Assembly: GCA_001724245.1 (NCBI GenBank)
Contig: MEDX01000055.1
Location: forward strand, 1-27,745
Direction: 5' to 3'
Origin: Fonticula-like sp. SCN 57-25
Taxonomy: Eukaryota > Nucleariida > Rotosphaerida
DNA length: 27,745 nt
A program made the translations under genes and the position numbers. Of the stretch, positions 1 to 9,401 are shown one piece after another. Each line of letters begins with the position of its first letter. The stretch's first letter is position 1. The notes under the pieces were generated by a model. That model did no database searches, was not told the DNA's origin, and worked only from the letters and a program-made list of their open reading frames with translations.

Positions 1-487
1 GAGCTCTGCAACAAGAGATACAAAAAGGTCACCGAGTACGATGCGCATTTGGGCTCGTACGACCACGGCCACACAAAGGTGCGTCCCTTTTTTGATGCCT
101 TTTTGCGTGTTTCTTTACGTTTCATTCTCACTTTCTGTCTCTCTAGAGGTTAAAAGAGATGCGCGAGGCGGAGAGCGCGCGCAACCGGTCCAAGGAGGAG
201 GAGCAGCGCAAGAAGGAGCAGCTGCGCGAGCAGCGCTCACTGAACGAGCAGGTGCAGCGGACGGCCGCCGCCGCCGCCCAGTCGCTTGCGCCGAGCGCCG
301 CGGTGGCGTCGGCCGTGCCCGACACACCGCGGCAGTCGATATCTTTCGGGATTAAAAAGGCACCGCCCGCCGCCGCCGCACCGGTGCGCACAGTCAGGGG
401 CAGACTCTGGGTGCTAATTAAGGCGTGGCTTTACAGAAAGTGCTTAAGAGACCGGCGCTCTTTGACGACGACGACGACGACACATAG
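1..487 (+). CDS. C2H2 zinc-finger protein, GPATCH8/ZNF804-like, C-terminal part (5' end outside window)
   Basis: Three exons are visible: 1-78, 147-392 and 437-487 (TAG at 485-487). The introns are 79-146 (GTGCGT...CTAG) and 393-436 (GTCAGG...ACAG, with CTAAT as likely branch point). Both junctions are in phase 0 and together give 125 C-terminal residues. The first exon holds the second half of a C2H2 zinc finger: Cys, 12 residues, His, 5 residues, His, in the context LGSYDH. It is followed by RLKEMREAE, which matches the finger plus basic-helix layout of the GPATCH8/ZNF804 family. A highly charged Glu/Arg/Lys stretch, probably coiled coil, an Ala-rich stretch and the tail LKRPALFDDDDDDT follow. 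The second intron gives that acidic tail; reading through it gives an implausible end. The family is linked to pre-mRNA processing in animals, but no function is shown here. A G-patch, if present, would lie upstream of the window. Confidence 0.72.
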
Positions 488-671
488 CATCGGGACGTTA
501 TTTCGATTTGATTTATGACAGCATTTGTAAACATAGACGGCGCATTCAGAAGACCGGACACGCACAGTACAAACGAAAAATGAGAGCAAAGAAACAGCAA
601 CATAAGCAGCGCGCGGCCGCGCATGTAACACGATTCCATAAGAATTTAGCATGAAAACAGTATTCGCGGGC
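488..671. other. Convergent 3' intergenic region
   Basis: This 184-nt gap lies between two tail-to-tail genes, so it must hold both 3' UTRs and both cleavage sites. It is AT-richer than the flanking coding sequence. I see no convincing AATAAA on either strand, no hairpin terminator and no coding potential with the codon bias of the neighbours. Confidence 0.5.
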
Positions 672-1467
672 CTACACCATCATCTCGCGCTGCAGCTCGG
701 CGAGCTCGTCCTCCTCCTGCTCTGCGAGCGTCTTTTGCTTGGCCTTGCCCGCGGACGCCTTGCCGGCGATAATCGGCTCGTGCGTTGGCGCGGTCGGGAG
801 CGAGACCGTCGGCTCAACGTCCAGGAGCTCCTGCGCCAACCCTTCATTCTCGAGGTCGTCGAGCTCCTGCATCAAGTCGTCCTCGTCAATGTATTGTGAA
901 TCGAAAGGCCTTGTGAGCGCAGCGGAAAGGTCCTGGGCAACGCTCATCTGCTCCTGGATCTCGTCCATTGTGTCCTCCACCTTGACCGAGTCACTAAGCG
1001 GAAAGCCGCATGTCAGCACGAGTACGGGGGGAGAATGCGGGGTCGTACAGGCCGCCGTGCAAAGTCTTGAGCGTCGACGCGCCAGCAAGCATACTGTCGA
1101 GCACCTCCCTGTTCATGCTCGCGGCCTCAATTTGTCCAAGCTGTGTCTCCAAATTAAAGCGCATCTGCTCGACCTGCAGCAGCTGCGACTCGATCGCCTT
1201 CTTGCGCTTGAGGGCTTGCAGAGCAACTGCAAAGCGGGACGCGGGCATGTCAGCGCCGCAAACAGCATAGAACGAGCAGCAAAACGTACCGGTCTTATTC
1301 TTCTGAGCGTTCTCCTTGGCGACGCGCAGCTCCTTGTCCATCCGCGCGGTGAGCATCGCCTCGCGCTTGCCGAGCATCTCGAGCGTCTCCTTCATCTTGA
1401 GCACGCCATTCTTGACATTCTCCTCCTTCTTTGCCGGTGCGCTCTTTGACGCACCAAAGAAACGCAT
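672..1467 (-). CDS. ESCRT-III subunit, CHMP4/Snf7 family
   Basis: Exons on the minus strand are 1467-1290, 1226-1049 and 993-672. The introns are 1227-1289 (GTACGT...GCAG) and 994-1048 (GTACGA...TTAG), both with a CTGAC branch-point motif. The spliced product is 225 residues, close to the usual 220-235 of CHMP4/Snf7. A short basic N-terminus (MRFFGASKSAPAKK) precedes the alpha1-alpha2 hairpin, in which KNKTVALQALKRKK matches the most conserved stretch of the family. The acidic C-terminal half contains DEDDLMQELDDLE and ends EREMMV-like (LQREMMV), as expected for the autoinhibitory and MIT-interacting tail. Snf7/CHMP4 polymerises on membranes into filaments for multivesicular-body sorting, abscission and membrane repair, with Vps4 disassembling them. 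The start at 1467 gives a complete N-terminus. The gene is divergent from the membrane protein at 1911. Confidence 0.93.
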
Positions 1468-1910
1468 ATCCTTTGCTAACGCTCGCGCGAGTCCCGAGTA
1501 GCTGTACCTTGATGAAAGCTGCGGTCAATGGCGGCGATGCCGAGCTGATCGCGTACACACGCCCTGTTTGGTCGGGGGAACCACACAAGCACTGTGCACA
1601 ACACTGCGCACAATAGTGGCACAGCCCTGTTTCCCGGATAAGCCGCAATATTGCCTTTTTTGGAAGGAGCCAAAGTTAGTATCACTGAGTCACCAAGTAT
1701 CAGCAGGAAGCGGGCGGACTGGACCCGCGGACGCGTGCGACGCGCATCTCGTCGGTAGACGTCGTTCCTCGCTCGTTTGAAGGCTTTTTTTCAGCGGATA
1801 ATTTAGCGCACCGAGCGAGCTATTCCTGAGAAGACGAGGGTGGCGCTTGGTGGCTGGCTCGATTTTGCGGTCGCTTGTGAAACGGGAGGTTTGTAATCCC
1901 CGTGGCGAGG
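1468..1910. promoter_or_regulatory. Divergent promoter region between CHMP4 and a membrane-protein gene
   Basis: This 443-nt region separates two head-to-head start codons, so both promoters and both 5' UTRs must lie here. I see no good TATA box. The one conspicuous feature is a 12-nt tandem duplication at 1590-1613. The region contains open frames on both strands, but they lack family signatures and overlap the expected UTRs, so I do not call a gene. Confidence 0.55.
1590..1613. repeat. Two 12-nt tandem units with palindromic cores
   Basis: CACTGTGCACAA (1590-1601) is followed at once by CACTGCGCACAA (1602-1613), with one mismatch. The cores TGTGCACA and TGCGCA are self-complementary, as expected of a binding site for a dimeric protein. 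The location inside a divergent promoter is suggestive, but no factor is known for it here. Confidence 0.5.
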
Positions 1911-4086
1911 ATGGCCGCCGGTTCGTCTCTCGGGCTCGTAGGCTCGACGAGCAGCCGGGACCTTTTAATTGACCAGCATAGCATTACCTCTGAGAATGAC
2001 ATAGATATGGAGGTGTTTGGCGGCGACTCTAGTTTTGGGTTGTCGCCAAAGATCAAGTCGCAGGCGGCTGTTGTCGATGAGGCAACGGCCGACGTCAAGC
2101 TGCACTGGTTCAAGCGGATGATCCAGTACCTCGCGGACACGAATAGGCCGCTTTCCAAGGAAAAGGTAAGAAAGTATGCCGCGTTTCTGCCGACCTTTCG
2201 CTATTGGCAGCTGTTGTGGTTCTTCCCCTACATCGTCGTCACGGGCATCGTGCCAATCACCCTGTACTCGCTCCCTCTGCAGCCGTACACGGCGGGCTTT
2301 TACGAAAACTGGCTCTTTGCCTTTGTCGTTGTTCCGTTGACGACCTTTTTCGGCTTTTTCATGGTTCGGTACGCGCCGCCGCCTGTCGCGGATCGTCGCT
2401 GACTCCCCTTGACAGCCCCTTTCTCGTCATGCATCAGCCGCAGTACGAGTTTAATGCGCACTTTCTGGTCTCGCCACTGGTGGGCGCCGCAATGTCGGTG
2501 CTCTTTTCGTCGTTGATGGGCCACTTTGGCGTGTTCCCCGCGCCGCTCGGCGCCTACACGATCGTGCTCCCGGGCGTCGTCACAACGTCAATCTGCGAGT
2601 TTTTTCTCCTGCAGTCAAAGTACCGCGAGACGCTCCCCCAGCTAAAGATTTTCGCGTGCATCCTGCTTACCGAGGCCGCATTCATCAACTTTAACACGGT
2701 TTACGTGCTTTACCGCGTCCTGTCGATGCAGATGGACCCCAGCTCCCAGGCCATCTTTGCCTGCCTCCTCCCCGTCATCAAGTTTACCCTCATTGTACGC
2801 GAAATTTTGCAGCTTTTCTTTTTGCTTTCACCTTGGCTGTCCTTCCGCTCTTTTGCTTCACTTTTGCCTTTGTTCTCACTGTTGTTTTACAGCAAATCCT
2901 GCGTCCGCTTGTCGAGTACGTCGACCGCTCCCTGCTGCCCGCCTCAGCGTACTTTGTCGAGCTTTACCACACGCTCTTTTACGCTGTCCTGTTCACGGAC
3001 TCGCCGAGCCCCGTGACGTTTGTTGTGATGATTGTCGGCGACATTGTGCCGTGGCTTCTTTTCCTTTTCCGCGTGAACCGCTCCCGCTCGGACCGCCACT
3101 GGGACGAGGCGATTGACGAGGGCGCCTTTGCGCACGGCAAGGAGCGCCCGGCGATGGCCGCCGGCCTGGACCTCCCGTCGGCGCGCGTCGTCAAGCCGCG
3201 CGCGGGCAAGTCGCAGCGCAAGTCAAAGCACGTGGACGCGTCGCCCGACGATGATGTTGATGTCGCACGCGGCAGCAGCATCGACGGCATCTCGCTGGCG
3301 TCGATTTCCGCTCCGCCGTCGCCCATGTTCCCGGCCGTGAGCCTCGACGCTGCAGCTGCGGAGAAGGGCATTTCGAACCCGATCACGGCCGCGATGGCGT
3401 CGGCGCCGAATCTGTTTCCCGACCTGACGACGCGGCGGAGCGGCGTACAGCGGCCCGTGGTGCTGCAGGGCGGCGCGTCGGCGGTGTCGGTGCCGTCCAA
3501 GAGCGGCACGCCGGCCGAGCTGCCGCCGCTCGTGTCGGAGAATGGCACAGAGTGGACCGAAAGCAGAGCGGCGCGCGCCGCGGCCGACCCGACGCTGACG
3601 TACGCGTACGCGGGCGTGTTTGAGACAATAGAGACGGAGGACAGCTCGCCGCAGCCCGACCAGGCGCACCTCGTGCACCTCATGCAGCCGCGCGAGCGGC
3701 GCGTGCTCTTTGTCACGTCGCACGCGTTCGTCAGCTTTGTGCTCCAGACAATGGTCCCCGTGCAGGTCATGGTATTTTTCGCCATCATCTACAACTTTGC
3801 CGACCGGTCAAACTTTTTCTTTGTCGAGGACATGGACGATCAAAGCTACAACCTCGCCCTGATCTACAACGGCGTCCTCATCGGCGTGCACCTCCTCATC
3901 GCAGCGGCAACGCTGCCGCTCATCTATGCAAGGCTTAGGGTCAACTTTTTTGCCTACGGAGTCTTCTTTTTCAAGGAGCACCTCACGTACTTTATGACCG
4001 CGCACATCACAGTACTCACCATCGTGTTTGGCCTATCGCTTAAGCACTATGGCGACGACTTTACCTTCCAGTTCGATTGGCTCTGA
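1911..4086 (+). CDS. Multi-pass membrane protein of unknown function
   Basis: Exons are 1911-2368, 2416-2794 and 2893-4086. The introns are 2369-2415 (GTACGC...ACAG, branch CTGAC) and 2795-2892 (GTACGC...ACAG, branch CTCAC). The product is 676 residues, starting at the first ATG; an in-frame GTG lies just upstream. Predicted membrane segments fall near residues 101-119, 133-152, 170-190, 196-217, 230-251, 263-282 and 320-344, and again near 556-580, 600-625 and 640-660, so about ten in all. The two bundles are separated by a roughly 210-residue polar linker rich in Ala, Ser, Pro and Arg, with basic patches near its start (SQRKSKH). No signal peptide or catalytic motif is recognisable. I do not recognise the family; it could be a transporter, channel or scaffold. 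A 45-nt in-frame segment at 2166-2210 with GT...AG ends is kept as exon (see findings). Confidence 0.8.
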
Positions 4087-4339
4087 GCAACCTCTCGGGT
4101 CCCTTTTCTGCATTGTATCATTACTTAAAGTGTACTCTATAAATTCTATTGTCGATCGTCGAATGTTGAATATATGCATGATTGCTACAATTGACACGCC
4201 ACATTGCCTCACAGATTGCGTATTGATGAACTGATATAAATATTATTGCTTTACTCGGCAGCAGAATACTAAACTCAAAAACTGATCACAAATGATGCTA
4301 GTCTATCGTGTCGGCGCGCGTGCCGGGCGGCGGTGCCGA
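4087..4339. other. Convergent 3' intergenic region, AT-rich
   Basis: This 253-nt gap holds the 3' ends of the membrane-protein gene (+) and the amine-oxidase gene (-). It is markedly AT-rich, with stretches such as TATAAATTC and GATATAAATATT. No canonical AATAAA, RNA gene or coding exon was found. Confidence 0.5.
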
Positions 4340-6060
4340 TTAGTGGGGGTTGAGGAAGAGGAGCTCCATCGGCGGATCGCCTTTGGTCATATAACGCTCA
4401 AAGAGGTTGAAGACCCACGAGCTCTTGAGGCTGTTATCAAATGGGTATGCGACGCCCAGGCGCTTGGCGACTATGAGGCCGGAGCACAGGGCCGCCTCGT
4501 GGAAGTTGATGGACACGTCGTTGCCGCAGTAGTGGATGCGGTCGGTGCCGTTGAATTTGTGGGCGGCAATGCCGGCGCCAAACATGGAAAGGCCCTGGCG
4601 CACGTGACGGAAGCGATGGACGTCGATGATCTTGTCCTCGCGCGGGTACACGACGCCCTGGAACTTTTCGGCGTTGGCGTAGGTCAGGAGCGGCAGAGCG
4701 ACCTGGTGGTTCGGGACGTCAAGGTCAAAGCGCGGCACATACGTCGTGGCGCCGCGAACGTAGTCGCCAAAGTCGGAACCGAGGTAGCGGTAGTTGAAAA
4801 CCTGGTAGTCGTACGAGCCATCGGGGCGGCGGAGGTTGGGCGAAAGCACTTCGGGGTCGTTGTGCACAAACACGTCCATGTCCTCGTACTGGATCATGTT
4901 AAAGGCACCCTTTTCAGCGTCCGACGCCGAGTCGCCGAGCATCTTGAGCGCAGAGTCCTTGAGCACAGAAATGACAACCTCATCAAAGCGTTCCGTCGTG
5001 GTGACGCCGTTGCGCACGGTTGCGATCTCGACGCCCTGGGCCTTGTCCGCGAGGCGCTTGATTGACAGGACGCGCGTCTCCGTCTTTGCAATGTCGCCGA
5101 GGTGGGCCGCCATCTTGTCAGTGTATGACTGCATACCGCCCTTGAGGCGGCGGCCGTAGCTGCCGTTGTTGAAGTTGAGCGCACCGCCGCCAAAATAGAG
5201 ATGGAGGAGAGCAAGCGGCACGCTGAGCAGGCCGTTGCGCGTGATGGCAAAGGTGAGCAGCATCGGGATCACCGACTGCTGCACAAACTCGTCCGAAAAG
5301 CCGTTTGCCTTAATCCACTGGCCAGCAGTGGTTCCAAACATCTCTTTTTCAACTCCAATATCCTTGAGGTTGGACAGCTCGAGCATAAAGCGGTTTGACT
5401 CTTCGCGGAACTTGCTACGAAGCGGCAGGCCAGTCACCACGTTTGACCACGTTGTTTCCTGCCCGCCGGCGCCCATGAAGGTGCCGGTCATGCCAACGCG
5501 GACCACCTCGCTCTCCACGTTGAACTCGGGCAGCGAGAGCAGCTGGTACAGGTTGGGGTAAAAGTTTTCCTCGGTGAAGACGACGCCCGTATCGACCGCA
5601 ACCTCGTTGCCTAAAAATAGCCGCATTAGCAGATAGCAGCCAGGAAATTCGGAGTAGTCGTACCGTAAGGGTCCTTGGCGTGAACAGTGCGCACTGCGCC
5701 GCCGAGCGACTTTTCGGCCTCAAACAGCGTCACGTTGTAGCGCGAGTCCTTCTTGAGCTGGTAGGCGCACGCCAGGCCAGAGATGCCGCCGCCGATGATG
5801 GCGACCTTCTTCGTCTCGCCGGCAGCCGGACCGGAGCCCTTCTCGATCGGCGTCATCTTTTGGCTGAGTTTTGCCAGCACCTCGTGCAGCTGAACAGGCG
5901 GCCTCGGAGTCCGCTGGGCCTTGGGCAACGCCACCTCCTTGAGGAAGGCAGCCACTTCGCTGCTGGTGGTTGAAAGAGCACGCGCGACGAGGGGGACACC
6001 CGCGCCAGCACGGTTGCCGAGCATCAGGCCGTGCTTGTTGAGAATCGCCTTGCTCAGCAT
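4340..6060 (-). CDS. FAD-dependent amine-oxidase-family oxidoreductase, possibly organelle-targeted
   Basis: Exons are 6060-5664 and 5610-4340, with a 53-nt intron at 5611-5663 (GTACGA...TTAG, branch CTAAT). The product is 555 residues. Residues 86-95 (VAIIGGGISG) form the Rossmann dinucleotide-binding loop, and the acidic Glu near 114 (LFEAEKSLGG) is placed to bind the FAD ribose. GNEVAVDTGVVF after the junction matches the second conserved stretch of flavin amine oxidases. KGGMQSYTDKMAAHLG and the C-terminal IHYCGNDVSINFHEAALCSG (about 491-510) match the family's substrate and FAD-closing regions. The first 80 or so residues precede the Rossmann fold and are rich in Ala, Arg, Lys and Ser with few acids, consistent with a mitochondrial presequence. 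Relatives include amine oxidases, protoporphyrinogen oxidase and COG2907-type FAD proteins, so the substrate is unknown. It could also be a desaturase-type FAD enzyme. Confidence 0.85.
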
Positions 6061-6475
6061 CGTCGGGAAAGGTTGAGACGGCGGCAGAGCAGGACGATGG
6101 GGGAAATTTGCACCACGGCGCTTTTATAGGGGGGCAACAGGCAGGGGCGACGCGCCATTGGTCTGCCATGCAGACACCTTCCTAATCGGTTCGAATCGGG
6201 CTATAATTGGTAACAATCCAAAGTCAGTAAAAAAAATTTCGTTGTCCCGGCGGACAAAAAAAATATTATTTCCGATTGCCCAAAAATGGTATCATTCAGT
6301 GACCCATGACTGCACCTATGCGGCCGCTCGAAACTGCCAATGAGCTCCCACACAACACCGCGCAGTATGCCGAAACGTTCGGCGCGTAGTAGATGGGAAT
6401 CGGCTATCGAGCTTCGGATGCAAAACTGCTGATCGCATCCACATGGCCACACTATTTTGCTGACTGTTGGTTGTG
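6061..6475. promoter_or_regulatory. Divergent promoter region between amine oxidase and molybdopterin transferase genes
   Basis: This 415-nt gap separates two head-to-head start codons. It includes a minus-strand TATA box at 6121-6128 and an AT-rich middle (about 6220-6300) with A and T runs. I find no coding exon on either strand and no RNA gene. Confidence 0.55.
6121..6128 (-). promoter_or_regulatory. TATA box of the amine-oxidase gene
   Basis: On the minus strand this reads TATAAAAG within CCCCCCTATAAAAGCGCC, 61 nt upstream of the start codon at 6060. A transcription start about 30 nt downstream would leave a 5' UTR of about 30 nt. It is the clearest core-promoter element in the window. 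Confidence 0.6.
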
Positions 6476-7780
6476 ATGGCGGGCGATGTGGCGTCGCGGC
6501 CGCGCGTGTCGCCGTTCCCGATGGTCGAGATGGACGACGCGATTCGCATCGTGAACGATAATTCGCGTGTGTTAGAGGCGGTGAATGTTCCTATTGGCGA
6601 GTCGCTCGGATATTACTTGGCGGATGACGTGGTGGCGCAGGATCCGCTACCGCCATACCGCGCCTCCATCATGGACGGCTACGCTGTCGTCGCGGCCAGC
6701 GGCACCGGGGACTTTCGGGTTGTTGCGCCTATCGTTGCGGGCGACTCGCCGGGTGTGCTTCCGCATGTTGGCGCCGGTGAGGTCTGTCGCATTACAACGG
6801 GGGCGCCGGTGCCGCCTGGCGCGGACGCCGTCGTCATGGTGGAGAACACTGAGCTGGTGGAGCGCGCCGCTGGCGGCGCCGAAGGCGTCGTCCGCATTCT
6901 TGTACCCGTGACGGCGGGCACCAATATCCGCGCTGTTGGTTGCGACATTGCATCTGGCGACGTTGTTTTGCGCCGCGGCGCGCGCATCGGGCCGACGGAC
7001 GTTGGTCTGCTGGCGTCCTTGTGCATGCGGAGCGTGCGGGTACACCGCCGCCCGCGCGTCGCTCTGCTCTCCACCGGCACCGAGCTTGTTGATGTCGCGC
7101 ACTGCGAGTCGGGTAAGCAGCAGATTGTCGACTCGAACCGCCCCGCGCTTCTTTCCCTCCTGCGCGAGGCGGGCTACGAGTGCTTGGATTTGGGCATCGT
7201 GGGCGACACGGAGCCGGCCGTGGAGGCTGCATTGAGGCAGGGCCTCGATTCGTGCGACGTGCTCATCACGACCGGCGGCGTGTCCATGGGCGAGACCGAC
7301 CTCGTCAAGCCGATGCTTCTTCGCCTCGGGTGCACCGTCGAGTTTGGGCGTATCCGCATGAAGCCCGGCAAGCCGACCACGGTGGCGACGCTCAGGAGCA
7401 GGAACCGCGTCGTTTTTGCGCTACCAGGCAACCCCGTCTCGGCAATCGTGACATTTCACTTGCTTGTGTTGCCGTCGCTCTCGCTCTTTGCCGGCGCGCC
7501 GGCCGCCGCAGCCCGCCCTACGCGCGTGCCAGTCACGCTGCAGCAGGCCGTCCGCCTCGACCCGCGGCCAGAGTACCAGCGCGCGATCGTCTCGGTCGTG
7601 CCGGGAGGCGAGCCCGGCGGCGTCAGGCTCGTCGCGAGCGTGACGGGCGGGCAGGCATCGAGCCGGCTCGCGTCTATGCGCGCGGCAAATGCGCTGCTCG
7701 AGCTACCGCCGGCCACTGACGCGTGCGGGCGCCTCGAGGAGGGCGCCGTGGCGCACGCTCTGCTGATCGGGCCGCTTTGA
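6476..7780 (+). CDS. Molybdopterin molybdenumtransferase, MoeA / gephyrin E-domain type
   Basis: This intronless gene encodes 434 residues. The start is the ATG at 6476; in-frame TTG and GTG codons just upstream are not expected to start in a eukaryote. The family inserts molybdate into adenylylated molybdopterin, the last step of molybdenum-cofactor synthesis in the cytosol. Signatures in order: IMDGYAV (66-72, conserved Asp), ITTGAPVPPGADAVVMVE (106-123), LLSTGTELV (198-205), DSNRP (219-223), TTGGVSMGETD (265-275), MKPGKPTT (295-302) and LPGNPVSA (316-323). A C-terminal beta-barrel domain follows from about residue 345. The length is that of bacterial MoeA (about 410), not of the gephyrin or Cnx1 fusions. 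The MogA-like adenylyltransferase (G) domain is absent and would have to be encoded elsewhere. It is divergent from the amine-oxidase gene. Confidence 0.95.
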   Translation: MAGDVASRPRVSPFPMVEMDDAIRIVNDNSRVLEAVNVPIGESLGYYLADDVVAQDPLPPYRASIMDGYAVVAASGTGDFRVVAPIVAGDSPGVLPHVGAGEVCRITTGAPVPPGADAVVMVENTELVERAAGGAEGVVRILVPVTAGTNIRAVGCDIASGDVVLRRGARIGPTDVGLLASLCMRSVRVHRRPRVALLSTGTELVDVAHCESGKQQIVDSNRPALLSLLREAGYECLDLGIVGDTEPAVEAALRQGLDSCDVLITTGGVSMGETDLVKPMLLRLGCTVEFGRIRMKPGKPTTVATLRSRNRVVFALPGNPVSAIVTFHLLVLPSLSLFAGAPAAAARPTRVPVTLQQAVRLDPRPEYQRAIVSVVPGGEPGGVRLVASVTGGQASSRLASMRAANALLELPPATDACGRLEEGAVAHALLIGPL

Positions 7781-8064
7781 AATGGCAAAACATGATGGGT
7801 AGGGTGGCAGAACTTGTTTGTATTTACAAAATGAAACGGTAGACATCAGAGTGTGCGCCGACATCAACGTCGAATATTCGACGCTGAGCGCGCGGGGCAC
7901 GCCTCGTGCCTGGGCCGGGCGGAGAAAGCGGGGAGGAAAGAAAAGGGCGAGGAGCGGGTAGGCGGTGCCGGAATTGACGGCCGCGCAAAGAAAGGAAGAT
8001 CAAAGAATAACAATAAACAAACACGCCGCATGAAAGAAGAGGGGGGAGGCGGACACGCCGCGCT
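7781..8064. other. Convergent 3' intergenic region
   Basis: This 284-nt gap lies between the molybdopterin transferase (+) and VAP (-) stop codons. A plus-strand AATAAA occurs at 8012-8017, rather far (232 nt) after the first stop. The minus-strand AATAAA at 8064-8069 overlaps the VAP stop codon. The rest is purine-rich, with G/A runs around 7920-7980 and 8035-8050. No gene was found. Confidence 0.45.
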
Positions 8065-9100
8065 TTATTGGAGGAAGGTGTGGCCAAGCTGCAGTCCGAC
8101 GGCAAAGGCCACCACAACGACAAGAAGAACAAACGAGATATTGCTAAAGAGGCCGCCTGGTGACGACTTGGCGCTCCCACCGCGGTTTACAGCAGCGGGG
8201 CCCTTGCCAGAGCCGGTACCCTCGAGCTGCTTGAGCTGGTGCCGCAAGTTTTCGTTGTCCGCCTTCAGGGTGCGGTTCTCCTCAAACGCCTAGGCGGGTG
8301 TCAGGTCAGAAAGCAACGAATAAACAAACGCCGCAGCAGGACGTACAGTCTTAAGAGCAGACTCGCTCTTCTCGCGGATCTGCGCGCTCGATGCCGACGG
8401 CGCGATGCCAGAGGTGGGCTTGTCGGCGGTGGCGGCAGGCTCGGACGTCTTCTATAACAAAGCGTCAGCAAAAGCACGAGGTAGAAGCAAGAGCATACGG
8501 AGACGGCGGCGGCCGGCGAAGGAGCAGCGGTGCTATCCGCGGGCGCAAACGCGACCTTGAAGCGGAGCTCATCGACGGCTGACGTGCTCGATTCCCACTG
8601 CAAAGGGGGCCGATTAGTGCAATTGGTATAAATAGGTGGGGCACTCGTACGGCATCATTCACGTTGGTCGAGTCGTTGGCACCGGGATACGAGCGAGATT
8701 GGATAAGGAAGCGGTCGCGGCTCTTGGGGGACGGCTCGTCCTTGAGCGGCTGCAGCATGACTGACGAATCGGAAACGTCAGCATGGAAAGGCACGCAAAC
8801 ATGGGGAAAAGTGTTTATAAAAAAAGGCGCACTAGTGATTTCCTTCCGCTCATTCGGCTCAATGAAGCCCGACGCCGGACGAACGCAGTACTGCTTCGGG
8901 TTCGTCGTCTTCACCTTGAACAGCACCGGCTCCGCCTCGGTGTTGGTCAAGAAAAGGGTCTCTTTCGTAACATCGCGGAAAGGGCCTGCAACCGGGAAAA
9001 AAGCGCAAAAAAGCGTTAAACATTCATACTGCAAAATAAAATAAAGAAAAGGCGTACGCTTGAAGGTAATCACCAGAGCTGGGTCAGCAAGGAGCGGCAT
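8065..9100 (-). CDS. VAP family ER membrane-contact protein (MSP domain, coiled coil, tail anchor)
   Basis: Six exons on the minus strand: 9100-9058, 8985-8833, 8760-8651, 8597-8499, 8451-8347 and 8289-8065. The five introns are 47-72 nt, mostly GTACG donors with CTGAC or CTAAT branch motifs. The product is 244 residues, typical of VAP-A/B (about 240-250). The MSP domain spans about 5-122 and contains the FFAT-binding signature LFKVKTTNPKQYCVRP (36-51), then ASGFIEP and TIMLQPLKDEP. A Ser/Ala/Pro-rich linker (about 122-157), a short coiled coil (about 158-193) and one hydrophobic C-terminal segment (about 221-239) complete the layout. VAPs sit in the ER membrane and bind FFAT-motif proteins at contact sites for lipid transfer and signalling. 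The stop codon overlaps an AATAAA, implying a very short 3' UTR or a downstream site. Confidence 0.94.
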
Positions 9101-9401
9101 GGCGGTCGTTCCGGCGGGCGGTGCGGTGTTGATTGATAAAAATCCCTCTTAACTGTTTTGACAATGATCAATTTTTTTCATGGTCATCAAGGGCATACCG
9201 TGAACCTGACCCTCAATAGTGCTTTCTTGCGGTTCATTCCGACCAATGTACAAAAGGAAAATATATACAAAGAAATTGTACAAGACGGCTGGCTATGCCA
9301 CTTTGACACATACTTGCCAGACGCTGTAATTTTCATGGCTGCCGGCGGGGATATTGGTAGCCCCTGTAACCTTGACTCATCACTTATCCACGTGGGCCGC
9401 G
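9101..9401. promoter_or_regulatory. Divergent promoter region between VAP and an anchored-protein gene
   Basis: This 301-nt gap separates head-to-head start codons. Near the right-hand gene lie TGACTCA (9373-9379, an AP-1/Gcn4-type site) and CACGTG (9389-9394, an E-box/G-box), only 8 nt before the ATG at 9402. Short motifs like these also occur by chance. A stop-free plus-strand frame runs through the region, but its AT-rich codon use is unlike the neighbouring genes. Confidence 0.45.

Noticed and set aside
1468-1512. Possible 5'-UTR intron of CHMP4 (GTACAG... on the minus strand)
   Set aside because: The only nearby acceptor is AAAG rather than YAG, and no CTNAY branch motif is present, unlike the other introns.
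4292-5065. 257-codon plus-strand frame opposite the amine-oxidase gene
   Set aside because: It is rich in Val, Ala and His with no motif. The minus strand carries the clear flavin-oxidase signatures.
8627-8634. TATAAATA on the plus strand
   Set aside because: It lies inside the fourth-exon-flanking intron of VAP (8598-8650). No plus-strand gene starts downstream, so it is probably chance.
9158-9401. Stop-free plus-strand frame between VAP and the anchored-protein gene
   Set aside because: It extends for about 80 codons before overlapping the next gene in another frame. Its AT-rich third positions do not match the neighbours and no domain is recognisable. Likely promoter and 5' UTR sequence.
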